Assembly (NCBI RefSeq): GCF_900103125.1
Contig: NZ_FNJV01000005.1
Location: 62,001-126,000, forward strand
Source: Mucilaginibacter sp. OK268
Lineage (GTDB): Bacteria > Bacteroidota > Bacteroidia > Sphingobacteriales > Sphingobacteriaceae
Direction of reading: 5' to 3'
Length of the DNA stretch: 64,000 nt
A program made the translations under genes and the position numbers. Shown here in pieces: positions 26,901 through 35,310 of this stretch (the stretch's first letter is position 1; each line of letters opens with the position of its first letter). The notes beneath the pieces were generated by a model. The model had not been told where the DNA came from and did no database searches. It was given only the letters and a program-made list of their open reading frames with translations.

Positions 26901-28242
26901 CGCCAAAACCAAAAGCATTTACACCGGCAAGCTTGGGTAATCCTGATTCTGTCCAGTTGCGTTGATTTTGCACCGGCGAAAATCGGGTTTTTTCCATTTG
27001 GGCCAAAGGTGTTTCGCAATGCAGGGTTGGGGGCAACGTATCGTGATATAGCGCCAGACAAGTTTTAATAAAACCCGCGATACCCGCAGCAGGCATGGCA
27101 TGACCAATATTTGATTTTACCGATCCTATACCTGCATCAGGCAATTCGGGGTGGTGGCCAAAAAATTGAGCCAGGGTTTGCAGCTCTGTCTTGTCGCCCA
27201 GAGGGGTGCCCGTACCGTGTGCTTCCAGGTAACCAATATCATTTGCCTGAACACCTGCATTTTCCCAGGCTTGCTCAATAGCTTTAAGCTGACCTTTTAC
27301 CGCCGGACTCATCACGCTGGTACCACTGCCATCGCTGCTTACACCAACGCCTTTTATAACGGCGTAAATTTTGTCTTTATCGTTTATGGCATCTTCCAGG
27401 CGTTTTAAAACCACAAAGCCACAGCCTTCGCCAATAATTAGTCCGTCGGCTCCGGTGTCAAAGGGTTTTATTTGTTCCTGGCGGGATAGGGCTCCCAATT
27501 GCGAAAATATACTCCAGAAAGCGGCATTTTGCCCGGTATGTACGCCCCCGGCTATGATCATATCGCAACGGCCGCTGTTCAATTCCTGTACACCGTGGTC
27601 AATCGCGATTAATGAACTGGCACAGGCCGCATCCAATGTGAATGCCACGCCACCTAAATTTAAGCGATTGGCCACCAACGATGCCACCAGGTTGGGGATA
27701 AGCCCCATGGCGGTATCTGCGCTGAAACGCCCTTTGCGTAACTGGAATTCCTGCTTTACTTTTTCTACTTCGGCATCGCCCAAGCCGGGCAATATTTCTT
27801 TCAATAGCGAGGCGATCTGCTCGCCGGTACGTACTATTTCAATGGCGCGGGTTGCACCGGGACCGGTATAGTTACCTTTACCAATAATAATACCTGTTTT
27901 ATCAAGCGTGGCGTTCCTAGCAAATACGCCGGCATCTTCGAGGGCTTTGTAGGCCAGATCGAGCGTCAACATATGATCTGGTTCGGTACCTTCAACAGCT
28001 ACGGGCAGGATTCCGAAACGACGCGGATCAAATTCATAATCGGGTATAAAGCCGCCGCGGTTACAGTAAAAACGATCCACAGCCGACTCCTGTTTACTAA
28101 AATGCACCGGATCTATCCGATCCGGTGGCACTATTTGAGTTGAATCAACTTTGTTAATTATATTTTGCCAGAAGGTTTCTACATCGCCCGCTCCCGGAAA
28201 AATGCATGACATCCCTATTACTGCTACATCGGTTTTCTTCAT
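23959..28242 (-). CDS. PKS/PUFA-like synthase protein 2: KS-AT-DH-PPTase
   Basis: This 1427-residue protein has four activities. A ketosynthase (about 3-455) has Cys207 in DAACASSL, His342 in EAHGTGT and His381 in NIGHAMP, so it looks active. An acyltransferase (about 535-830) has Ser605 in GHSLGEW and a later GFHSP, although its N-terminal FPGLDG differs from the usual FPGQG. After a Pro/Thr-rich linker a double-hotdog dehydratase (about 955-1200) has His967 in LIDHSLL and Asp1121 in LLDNAGQ. The C-terminus (about 1255-1420) is a 4'-phosphopantetheinyl transferase with VGIDIE (Asp1338, Glu1340) and FWVAKEA (Lys1378, Glu1379). It has no ACP of its own, so it must act on the carriers of protein 1. 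It starts 24 bases after protein 1. Confidence 0.92.
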   Translation of the reverse strand: MKKTDVAVIGMSCIFPGAGDVETFWQNIINKVDSTQIVPPDRIDPVHFSKQESAVDRFYCNRGGFIPDYEFDPRRFGILPVAVEGTEPDHMLTLDLAYKALEDAGVFARNATLDKTGIIIGKGNYTGPGATRAIEIVRTGEQIASLLKEILPGLGDAEVEKVKQEFQLRKGRFSADTAMGLIPNLVASLVANRLNLGGVAFTLDAACASSLIAIDHGVQELNSGRCDMIIAGGVHTGQNAAFWSIFSQLGALSRQEQIKPFDTGADGLIIGEGCGFVVLKRLEDAINDKDKIYAVIKGVGVSSDGSGTSVMSPAVKGQLKAIEQAWENAGVQANDIGYLEAHGTGTPLGDKTELQTLAQFFGHHPELPDAGIGSVKSNIGHAMPAAGIAGFIKTCLALYHDTLPPTLHCETPLAQMEKTRFSPVQNQRNWTESGLPKLAGVNAFGFGGINAHVVLEGFNSPKKDEVLLLARETHEALITALETEDFSEGKGNFRIALFNPTSERIKKATKIAAKNMPWRNKQDIWYTNTPLLNDGGKVAFVFPGLDGLAGGEVSTVSSYFNIAPDNDTKADGLLSEALGILNKSSILDTALKQLGVKPDMNAGHSLGEWLAARSSELAEESSVLELLDVLNPETFELKDSRFIAVGCGIDQLEPIMAGIQDVYLSNDNCPQQVILCGSKPALDELVPILKAKQIFHQVLPFQSGFHSPFVADKLDLILDGMRNMQFRKTTTPLWSATTLELYPEGFEAIRQLSAEHLIKPVRFRELTEKLYSEGARVFIQVGSGGLIGFIDDTLKGKSFSTIASNVPTRPGLTQLQRVLAALFVEGKEVALDFMGHKPTASPVKTKGIKLELGSPIVHNLAGLKNLATVKQQAPIKHEAMLVDVADPIMRAFSENVAEMVSIQNEMLQLFQNRPAQPVVRTTTSIPVSAPPLPVAPPQTTTTAPAKRVPFSKQLDVSLDNCPYLIDHSLLRQPKGWHCVEDMDPVIPMTMIFEMFGEIAAEQSPGEQVQKIMNIKVFQWMNVVKPFREIVTGEWKDQQRVYLDLDKFANAEVQLARELSPAPDRHFDVGELLDIQRTAEQIYDAHMFHGPRYQGIRSLTAVGKKGITGIIEGDAGKGSLLDNAGQLFGLWLQLTLTKDRIAFPVKIQEIEFFEPMEDQKGQFECTCVLTELNDEFATADFVMKRDGKIWAIITGWQNRRLEIDEPLWNVSMSPLHNRLSEEIAPGIFMFHQAYSRVVSWDFILKRYFNQDEKKYHNTLMPNKRKIWMISRVAVKDAVRNLLNKQKQQACYPITFEIKADELGKPYPSGGLADGIHISIAHKGTDAVGIAQYDKPVGIDIETIEDRGTGFFDMVFTETEIALLKDKDKAEWATRFWVAKEAYGKYLGKGLQGNPKAYVVQEIKGDELRINDIYIKTLKHKNYIIGWTQ

Positions 28243-28266
28243 GTGTGGAATGGTTTGGCTGGTGTA

Positions 28267-31200
28267 TTACCAATTGTTGCCTGCCATAATTAATACCTGG
28301 CTTTCTTTGCCGTATTTTAATTCATTTAAAAATATCTCGCGGCCATGTTGCAGCGGTATCAGCGCTATGCCACGGCGTTCGTATTCTTTTTCGAGAGTTG
28401 GTGATACCATACCGGCACCTTTCCACGGACCCCAGTTGATAGACATTACTTTACCATTGATGCGTTTGTTAAGCGCCCAGGCGTATTTGTCCAGCACGCT
28501 GTTAGCAGCAGCGTAATCTGTTTGTCCACGGTTACCATAAACCGAGGCTATGCTCGAGAACAGGATAACAAATTGTGTTTCGGGACGCAGTTGCTCTGCC
28601 AGGATACGCAATGGTTTTACCTTGGTGTCGAAAACGCGTCCAAATGATTCTGATGTTTTGCTTTGGAATAATTTATCTTCCAGTAAACCTGCGCCGTGTA
28701 CCACGCCATCTATGCGGCCATATATTTCATAAGTATCATCAATAAAGCTGCTTAAGCGTTGCTCGTCGCACAGATCAAGTGATTTATATACTACGGTTGA
28801 ACCACCTGCTTCCATTTGAGCGATGGTGCGCATTACCTGGTTGTTTTTGTAGATACGTGCTGTTTCTTGTTCAATCTCAGCGGGTTTTTTAATAACACCC
28901 TGTTTGATCACATAAGCACGGATCTCGTCTTTTGATTCCAGCGAATCTGCGGCGCTTGCACCTGCTTTTCGTGGATCGGCAGAACGGCCTACCAGGATAT
29001 AAGTACAAGGATAATCCTTAGCAAAGTGAATCATTAGTTCAGAGGTGATACCCTGGGCTCCGCCGAATACGATTACTACCGATTTTTTATCCAGTTTAAT
29101 GTGTGATTCTTCTAAACCGGTGATCAGTTGTGATGGGATTAGTTCCATCACGTGTCTTTGATGATCCTGGTAGATCACTTCCGATGGTTTATCAGGATTA
29201 AGCAATTCTTTTAGCGTGATATCGGCTATTTCATCCGCTGTCATTGGCGTACCCAAACTTACCACGCGGCATTTGGTTTGCTCAAACTCGCGGTCGAGGC
29301 TTTTGAAAAAGCCCGGATAACCCTGATAGCGTCTTAACAGACTGATATCTTCAAATTCATTCAGATGCAACATGGTATCTGATATGATGTAAACCCATTT
29401 TACGGTTTCAAAATCCAGTTTCTTGATCAAAGCGAAGTGATCGATAATGCCAACTGCTTTTTGAGAGGCAAACATATTGAGGATGATCAAACCCTGGTAG
29501 CCTTCCAAATTTCCGCCAGCGTATACAATGTCGGCAGTGGCGCCACGGTGCTCCAGCAGATGTTTGATCTTGATGGCTTGTATGCCGCCATCATCAGTAA
29601 TGGCAAAACGTTTGCCTTTGATAACAGCGTCCTCGGCGGTTGATAATTTGGTAGGGGTAAGCTCAAAACGCAAGCGTGATAATGTTTCATCAGTTGTTGG
29701 TTCGGCAATAGGCTCCTCTATGATCTTTTTAGCCTCGATAACCAAACCCTCGGTTTCTGCTTCTATGTCAGCTATCCAGTTGGCTAAACCATTCAATGTT
29801 TTAATAGCTGCCAGTTTTTCCATCATATCATCGGCTTGCTCATTGGCTTTTCCGAAGCCGATCTTTAGCTTCAGGTCGCCGATGATCTCCATCCGTTTGA
29901 TAGAGTCGATGCTCAGATCGGCTTCCATATCCAAATCCATACCCAGCATTTCCTGCGGATAACCGGTTTTATCGCTTACTACTAATAATATAGCCGCTTT
30001 CAGGTCTTCCAACGAGAATTTTGCTTTAGTGGTAGTCTGTACAGTAACTTCTACGTTAACGGCAACTGGTGCAGCTATGGCGGTTTGTGCAGTGTTTTCG
30101 TTGATCCAGCTCACCAAACCGCTCAGTGTTTTAATACCAGCCAGTTGCTCCATCATGGTATCTTCGCTTTTTTCGCTGTTGCTAAAGCCACCCAGTTCGG
30201 TGCGTAAAGTACCAATGATCTCTACCCGTTTGATCGAGTCGATGCTCAGATCGGCTTCCAGGTCCATCTCCATACCCAGCATATCTTGTGGGTAACCGGT
30301 TTTGTCGCTTACTACCTGTAATAATACTTGTTTAACATCTTTTTGTACGGCAGCAGGTGCGGCAACAGGCTGTGTGATAGCTTTTACTTCCTGTTTAACC
30401 TCAATAGAGGCAGCTACCGGGATAGGCTGCTGAACATAAGCTTGTTGCTGATATTGTGGTGCCTGCTGGTAAGCCATTGGGCTGCCTGGGTTTTGCCCTA
30501 AAAAGGACATCATTACATCTCTTTGAGCCTGTATCAGCATTTTCATGCTGTTCAGGTATTCCTGCATCATCAATTCAGCGCCTGAATTTACGATGGTCTG
30601 CGTTTCAGTTCTTACTTCGTTGTTTTTCATTTTTATAGGTTCAATGATAGGTAAGGCACCGTTTGCGGGCAGCTTTCCGCTAGCAGGAATAGCGTGCTGA
30701 CCATTTACGTACCAAACAGCGGCGCTTTTTTTGTATAAAGCTGGTTCGTCCAGGTTTAACAATTTAGCACCACGGCCTTCAAATAGTTTTTCAATATGGA
30801 TGTTACGGCCTGTAGCCATATAATCGGCCAGCATACAAAGCAGGTGCGTGAGTTTGTTGCGGCTGTTATCTTCGGCATACAACAATACCTCATCTTTACC
30901 CAGGCAGGCTTTAGTTAAGCCGGTTAACACTTTACCAGGTCCAACTTCAATAAATATCCGGGCACCTGCGGCATACATTTGCTGTACTTCTTCCACAAAT
31001 TTTACTGGTTTTACCAGATGATCGGTCAGGCGTTCTTTTATTTCGTTTGCTTTAACAGGGTAGGCTGCGGCAGTGGTGTTTGACCATACCGGCAAACTCA
31101 GATCGTTAAAGTTTACCCCGGCAAGTACTTCAGTATACAGTTCTTTTGACCGGGCCACCAACGGGCTGTGGAAGGCACAGGCAACTTCCAGTTTCCTGGC

Positions 31201-34200
31201 AGATATTTTTGCAGTTTTAAGTGTTTCCATTAAATTATGTATGGCTGGCGTAGTGCCCGCTATTACACATTGTAATGGAGAGTTATAGTTAACCGGGTAA
31301 ATATCCTTTAATCCCGAAATGATCTTTTGCAATTCCTCCTGCGTAGCATTTACGGCTATCATCGCGCCGGCATCACCATCAACAACGGCATCTAAAATAG
31401 ATTGGGCACGTTTGGCGCTCAGTTTTACCAGTTCGTTTTCGTCAAAAGCTCCGGCAAAACAAAGGGCAGGCAATTCACCGTAGCTATGACCGGCAACCAT
31501 ATCTGGTTCAATACCCATGGTTTTCAGGAAATTGGCTAAAGCCAGGTCAACAATACCCAATAATGGTTGTGCCATACGGGTATCTTTAATGGCTTCTTTC
31601 TGTCCTTTTATCAGTTCAGGGTCGAAGGCCGCGTTAGGGAACAATACTTTTTCATAGTCCGGGTACTGTTTTAGCAAACTACGCATGGCCGGGAACACCA
31701 CGAACAGGTCGCGGGCCATATTGATGCGCTGGCTTCCCTGACCCGGGAACATGAACGCCACTTTACCTTCCTGTTTTTTAACAATATAAGTGTCTTTGCT
31801 TTCGATGCCGGAAAGGGCCAGTTCAACCTTCATCATCAGGTCGTCGGCATTATCTGCAACAATACTTAGTTGTACTGGTTTTGTGTTGGCTGTTGCGAGG
31901 GTAAACGCAATGTCTTTCAGATCGATGTTGCCATTGATCTCCAGTAAAGCTTTTACTGAATTTAGTTTTGTTTTTGCTTCGTTATAAGTATCGCCGCGGA
32001 AAACAAAAAGCTCCGAAGGCCATGACGTTAATACCGGGTTTTGCACCGATGCAGGGCCACTACTTTCAATTACGGCGTGGAAGTTGGTACCGCCAAAACC
32101 GAAGGCGCTTACACCCGCGTAACGTTTTTCATCCATCCATAAACCAGCTTCGGTATGGAAAGCGAATGGACTGGTTTCGGCATTATAGAATCCGTTTGGT
32201 GTTTTTAAATGTATGGTTGGTGGTTTTATACCATGATAAACCGCCAAGGAAGCTTTGATCAATCCGGCTAAACCCGCAGCGCATTTGGTATGCCCGATCT
32301 GTGTTTTTACCGAACCCAAGTGTGTTTGACCGGCAAGTGCACCCGATTGGTTAAGCATATCGGTCAATGCGCTTAACTCGGTTTTATCACCAACTACGGT
32401 ACCTGTACCATGTGCCTCAACCAATCCTAATAGTGAAGGGGTGATACCAGCTTGCTCGTAAGCACGTTCCAGCGCGCGAACCTGTCCGATCTTGCGGGGA
32501 GCGGTTAAGCCCAGGGCTTTACCATCGCTTGAGCCGCCAATACCTTTGATCACGGCATAAACGCGGTCGCCATCCCGCAGGGCATCTTCATGTCTTTTCA
32601 GAACAATCATAGCCACGCCTTCGCCTAAAGCAATCCCGTCGGCTTCGCCGTCAAATGTGGCGCAGCGACCTTTGCGGGATAGGGCATGGGTGCTGGAGAA
32701 CATCAGGTAATCGTTGATACCGTTGTGTAAATCGGCGCCACCGGCCAATACCATGTCTGATTTTTCAAGGAACAATTCCTGACAGGCCAGATCAATTGCG
32801 GCTAATGACGATGCGCAGGCGGCATCTACCGTAAAGTTGCGACCACCAAAATCCATGCGGTTGGTGATACGACCAGAAATTACGTTGGCGAGGATACCAG
32901 GGAAAGAATCCTCTGTAGTTTTTGGCAGGACTGCATCCACTTCGGCTGGGATCTCACCAAATACCTGTTTGTAATACCCTCTAAAGCTATAGCTGTTGGC
33001 CAGATCGTTACCACCTTCGGCACCGATGATTACAGATATGTTATCACGGTCGAAATTACCGCTGCCATAACCGGCGTTCTCCATAGCTTGCTTGGCAACC
33101 ATTAAGGTTAACAGCTGTGTTGGCTCAATAGCGGCCAATGACTGCGGCGGGATACCAAATTCGAGCGGATCGAAATCGATCTTCGGAATAAAACCACCCC
33201 ATTTGGAGTGCGACATATCGTCTGCGGTAGATGCAGGATCGTAATATAGTGCTTTATTCCAGCGCTCATCGGGCACTTCGGTAACGCAATCTTTTCCTAA
33301 GATGATATTGCGCCAGTATTCTTCAATATTTTTTGCTTCGGGGAAAATACAAGCCATACCCACGATAGCCACATCAAGTGAACGCTCGGTCGACTCCGGT
33401 GCAGCAGGTAAAGCTGCTTCTTGGATATGCTGATAATTGTTTTCGGCAACATCCTGGTGTAGTTCCAGTAGGGAAATAACTTTGTTGTGCATCACGGCTA
33501 CCTGACCGATCATGTACATACCCAGGTTTAGCTGGTCGGCTTCATCAATGGTCACCAACTCGTCGCCGCGGCGTTCAATACCTTTGGCGGCTATGCGCAG
33601 CCTGCCTACGTTAAGGCTTTCCAGTTTTTCCCAGATCTCTTTTTTGTCGATACCTGCCTTTTGTAGTTTAGCTTTTTCTGTGCTAAAGAAATCGGCGAAT
33701 GCCGTATTCAGACAGCGGGTTTCATGCCCCGGAGCTGTTTCCAGCAATACGGTATCCTTGGCCTGCATGGCCTGCTCCTGGAATTTGTCCTGTATAGCAC
33801 CGGTAATAACCGCTTCTTTAGTATATAGATAAGCCGTGCCCATCAGCACGCCTACTTTTACGCCTTTGGCCGCTAATGGTGCTGCCATTACCGCTATAAA
33901 AGCAGATGAAAAGGCATCATGTATACCTCCAGCGAAAAATACGCTGATCTCTTCGGGCTTATCTTCTTTTAACAGGCGCTCAATTTGTTTTTCCCAAAGC
34001 ACCATGCTTGATAGCGGGCCAACGTGGCCACCGCATTCACGGCCTTCAAAAACAAAGCGGCGAGCGCCTTCTTTCAGGAACATGTCCAGCAGGGAAACCG
34101 ATGGAACATGTAAAAATGTTTTTATACCTACTTTTTCAAGTGGTTTGGCCTGTGATGGTCTGCCACCGGCAATCAGTACCACGGGTGGTTTAGCTTCCAG

Positions 34201-35310
34201 GATGTATTGCATTTGCTCGTCGCGCAGTTCCTGCGGTGCAAAACCAAGGATACCTACACCCCAGGTTTTTTCACCGGCGAGTTTTTTGGTATCCATCACC
34301 AGTTCTTTAGCACGTGGACCTTTTAATAAGGATAACGCGATGAACGATAAAGCGCCTGCTTCTGCTACGGCATCGGCAAAGGGAGCCACATCGCTTACGC
34401 GGGTCATGGGCCCCTGGGCAATAGGGTAGGTAATATTAAGATCTTTGGCTAAAGGATTGTTCGGTCTGATCACATTGAGTGAGCGTGCCTGGTTCAGGTG
34501 ACCGTATATGGCTTCTTTAATACCAAATACGAGTTTGTTTAATTTTTTGTAGCGATTAACCAGGTCTGTAGCCAGGGCGATATCCTGCCCCATAGGGATA
34601 TAACTTTTTTCGACATTAAGATCGGTGAAATAAGCTTTAAGATCGTTATATGTAGTATTTTCTGGCAGAGCAGGGGAGTTTGGCCGAACCAGTACCCTGC
34701 AGTTGTCGATCAGTTTGGTTTCTGTACCGCTTAATTTGGTGCAAAGTTCCTTCAGTTCTTTTGGAGCCGAGCATTCCGGGAATAAAGCCAGCTGACTGTC
34801 GAGCACAATACCGGCTGCCCCTTGTGCAGATAGAGCCGCGGCTGTATGTATACCTACACCACCCTGTACCCACACCGGGATGTCTTTTACTTCCTGAATA
34901 ACGCGCTGGAATAATATGTATGAAGATTCATAAGCCACATTGCCCGCCCCCTCATTACCTTTGATGATAATGCCATCTGCACCCTGGGCTTTGGCCAGCT
35001 TTGCAGAAGCCAAGTCGTTTATTTGATAAACAAGCTGGGTGTTTTCCGGGCGTTTTATTTTTACGCCGAAAGGCGCGATGATCATGCTTACTTGTTTCGG
35101 AAGTTTGATATCGGCCAGGTCCGCTGTGGGAAAACAAACACCAAAATCGATTAAGCCACGGCTTACTAAATTTTCAAGCGCTGCTTCGGCGGTGGTTTTA
35201 TCGAGCCCGAGACTCAGTACAGGAAAAGCTCCCGCGTGATGCAATTCAAGTGCAAGCGATACATCGGGTTTTTCGAAGGGGGTTAATCCAATTATTGCAC
35301 GTTTTTTCAT
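28267..35310 (-). CDS. PKS/PUFA-like synthase protein 1: NPD-NPD-KS-AT-ACP-ACP-KR
   Basis: This 2347-residue protein is the main chain-building enzyme. Residues 1-235 and 290-560 are two nitronate-monooxygenase-like flavin barrels, related to PfaD enoyl reductase; the second has EGRECGGHVG, the first the altered KGNEGAGNVA. The KS (about 643-1085) has Cys832, His967 and His1007. The AT (about 1185-1480) has Ser1276 in GHSYGE. A Gln/Pro-rich linker leads to two PUFA-type carriers with Ser1692 and Ser1803 in SIDSIKR. The KR (about 2060-2340) has GGAQGIT and Ser2253/Tyr2266 in a YAAANS context. No TE or DH is present; the DH is on protein 2. It is the first gene of the operon, after a long AT-rich spacer. 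Confidence 0.93.
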   Translation of the reverse strand: MKKRAIIGLTPFEKPDVSLALELHHAGAFPVLSLGLDKTTAEAALENLVSRGLIDFGVCFPTADLADIKLPKQVSMIIAPFGVKIKRPENTQLVYQINDLASAKLAKAQGADGIIIKGNEGAGNVAYESSYILFQRVIQEVKDIPVWVQGGVGIHTAAALSAQGAAGIVLDSQLALFPECSAPKELKELCTKLSGTETKLIDNCRVLVRPNSPALPENTTYNDLKAYFTDLNVEKSYIPMGQDIALATDLVNRYKKLNKLVFGIKEAIYGHLNQARSLNVIRPNNPLAKDLNITYPIAQGPMTRVSDVAPFADAVAEAGALSFIALSLLKGPRAKELVMDTKKLAGEKTWGVGILGFAPQELRDEQMQYILEAKPPVVLIAGGRPSQAKPLEKVGIKTFLHVPSVSLLDMFLKEGARRFVFEGRECGGHVGPLSSMVLWEKQIERLLKEDKPEEISVFFAGGIHDAFSSAFIAVMAAPLAAKGVKVGVLMGTAYLYTKEAVITGAIQDKFQEQAMQAKDTVLLETAPGHETRCLNTAFADFFSTEKAKLQKAGIDKKEIWEKLESLNVGRLRIAAKGIERRGDELVTIDEADQLNLGMYMIGQVAVMHNKVISLLELHQDVAENNYQHIQEAALPAAPESTERSLDVAIVGMACIFPEAKNIEEYWRNIILGKDCVTEVPDERWNKALYYDPASTADDMSHSKWGGFIPKIDFDPLEFGIPPQSLAAIEPTQLLTLMVAKQAMENAGYGSGNFDRDNISVIIGAEGGNDLANSYSFRGYYKQVFGEIPAEVDAVLPKTTEDSFPGILANVISGRITNRMDFGGRNFTVDAACASSLAAIDLACQELFLEKSDMVLAGGADLHNGINDYLMFSSTHALSRKGRCATFDGEADGIALGEGVAMIVLKRHEDALRDGDRVYAVIKGIGGSSDGKALGLTAPRKIGQVRALERAYEQAGITPSLLGLVEAHGTGTVVGDKTELSALTDMLNQSGALAGQTHLGSVKTQIGHTKCAAGLAGLIKASLAVYHGIKPPTIHLKTPNGFYNAETSPFAFHTEAGLWMDEKRYAGVSAFGFGGTNFHAVIESSGPASVQNPVLTSWPSELFVFRGDTYNEAKTKLNSVKALLEINGNIDLKDIAFTLATANTKPVQLSIVADNADDLMMKVELALSGIESKDTYIVKKQEGKVAFMFPGQGSQRINMARDLFVVFPAMRSLLKQYPDYEKVLFPNAAFDPELIKGQKEAIKDTRMAQPLLGIVDLALANFLKTMGIEPDMVAGHSYGELPALCFAGAFDENELVKLSAKRAQSILDAVVDGDAGAMIAVNATQEELQKIISGLKDIYPVNYNSPLQCVIAGTTPAIHNLMETLKTAKISARKLEVACAFHSPLVARSKELYTEVLAGVNFNDLSLPVWSNTTAAAYPVKANEIKERLTDHLVKPVKFVEEVQQMYAAGARIFIEVGPGKVLTGLTKACLGKDEVLLYAEDNSRNKLTHLLCMLADYMATGRNIHIEKLFEGRGAKLLNLDEPALYKKSAAVWYVNGQHAIPASGKLPANGALPIIEPIKMKNNEVRTETQTIVNSGAELMMQEYLNSMKMLIQAQRDVMMSFLGQNPGSPMAYQQAPQYQQQAYVQQPIPVAASIEVKQEVKAITQPVAAPAAVQKDVKQVLLQVVSDKTGYPQDMLGMEMDLEADLSIDSIKRVEIIGTLRTELGGFSNSEKSEDTMMEQLAGIKTLSGLVSWINENTAQTAIAAPVAVNVEVTVQTTTKAKFSLEDLKAAILLVVSDKTGYPQEMLGMDLDMEADLSIDSIKRMEIIGDLKLKIGFGKANEQADDMMEKLAAIKTLNGLANWIADIEAETEGLVIEAKKIIEEPIAEPTTDETLSRLRFELTPTKLSTAEDAVIKGKRFAITDDGGIQAIKIKHLLEHRGATADIVYAGGNLEGYQGLIILNMFASQKAVGIIDHFALIKKLDFETVKWVYIISDTMLHLNEFEDISLLRRYQGYPGFFKSLDREFEQTKCRVVSLGTPMTADEIADITLKELLNPDKPSEVIYQDHQRHVMELIPSQLITGLEESHIKLDKKSVVIVFGGAQGITSELMIHFAKDYPCTYILVGRSADPRKAGASAADSLESKDEIRAYVIKQGVIKKPAEIEQETARIYKNNQVMRTIAQMEAGGSTVVYKSLDLCDEQRLSSFIDDTYEIYGRIDGVVHGAGLLEDKLFQSKTSESFGRVFDTKVKPLRILAEQLRPETQFVILFSSIASVYGNRGQTDYAAANSVLDKYAWALNKRINGKVMSINWGPWKGAGMVSPTLEKEYERRGIALIPLQHGREIFLNELKYGKESQVLIMAGNNW
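29767..30348 (-). repeat. Tandem duplicated acyl carrier domains inside synthase protein 1
   Basis: Two carrier domains lie side by side (residues about 1655-1740 and 1765-1848). Both read VSDKTGYPQ, then EADLSIDSIKR, with only conservative changes between them. Repeated PUFA-type carriers are a hallmark of Pfa synthases, where copy number affects output. The repeat is real at protein level and visible in the DNA around the two serine codons (30235-30237 and 29902-29904). Confidence 0.85.

Noticed and set aside
27371..34429. Long plus-strand ORFs opposite the two synthase genes, for example 27371-27871, 29528-29962 and 33836-34429
   Set aside because: They lie wholly inside strongly supported minus-strand domains, have low-complexity Ser/Pro/Ala-rich translations and no family motif.
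16117..35310. Operon considered as an NRPS because of the condensation-type enzymes
   Set aside because: There is no adenylation domain or NRPS module; the carriers are PUFA-type and the condensation-like proteins stand alone.
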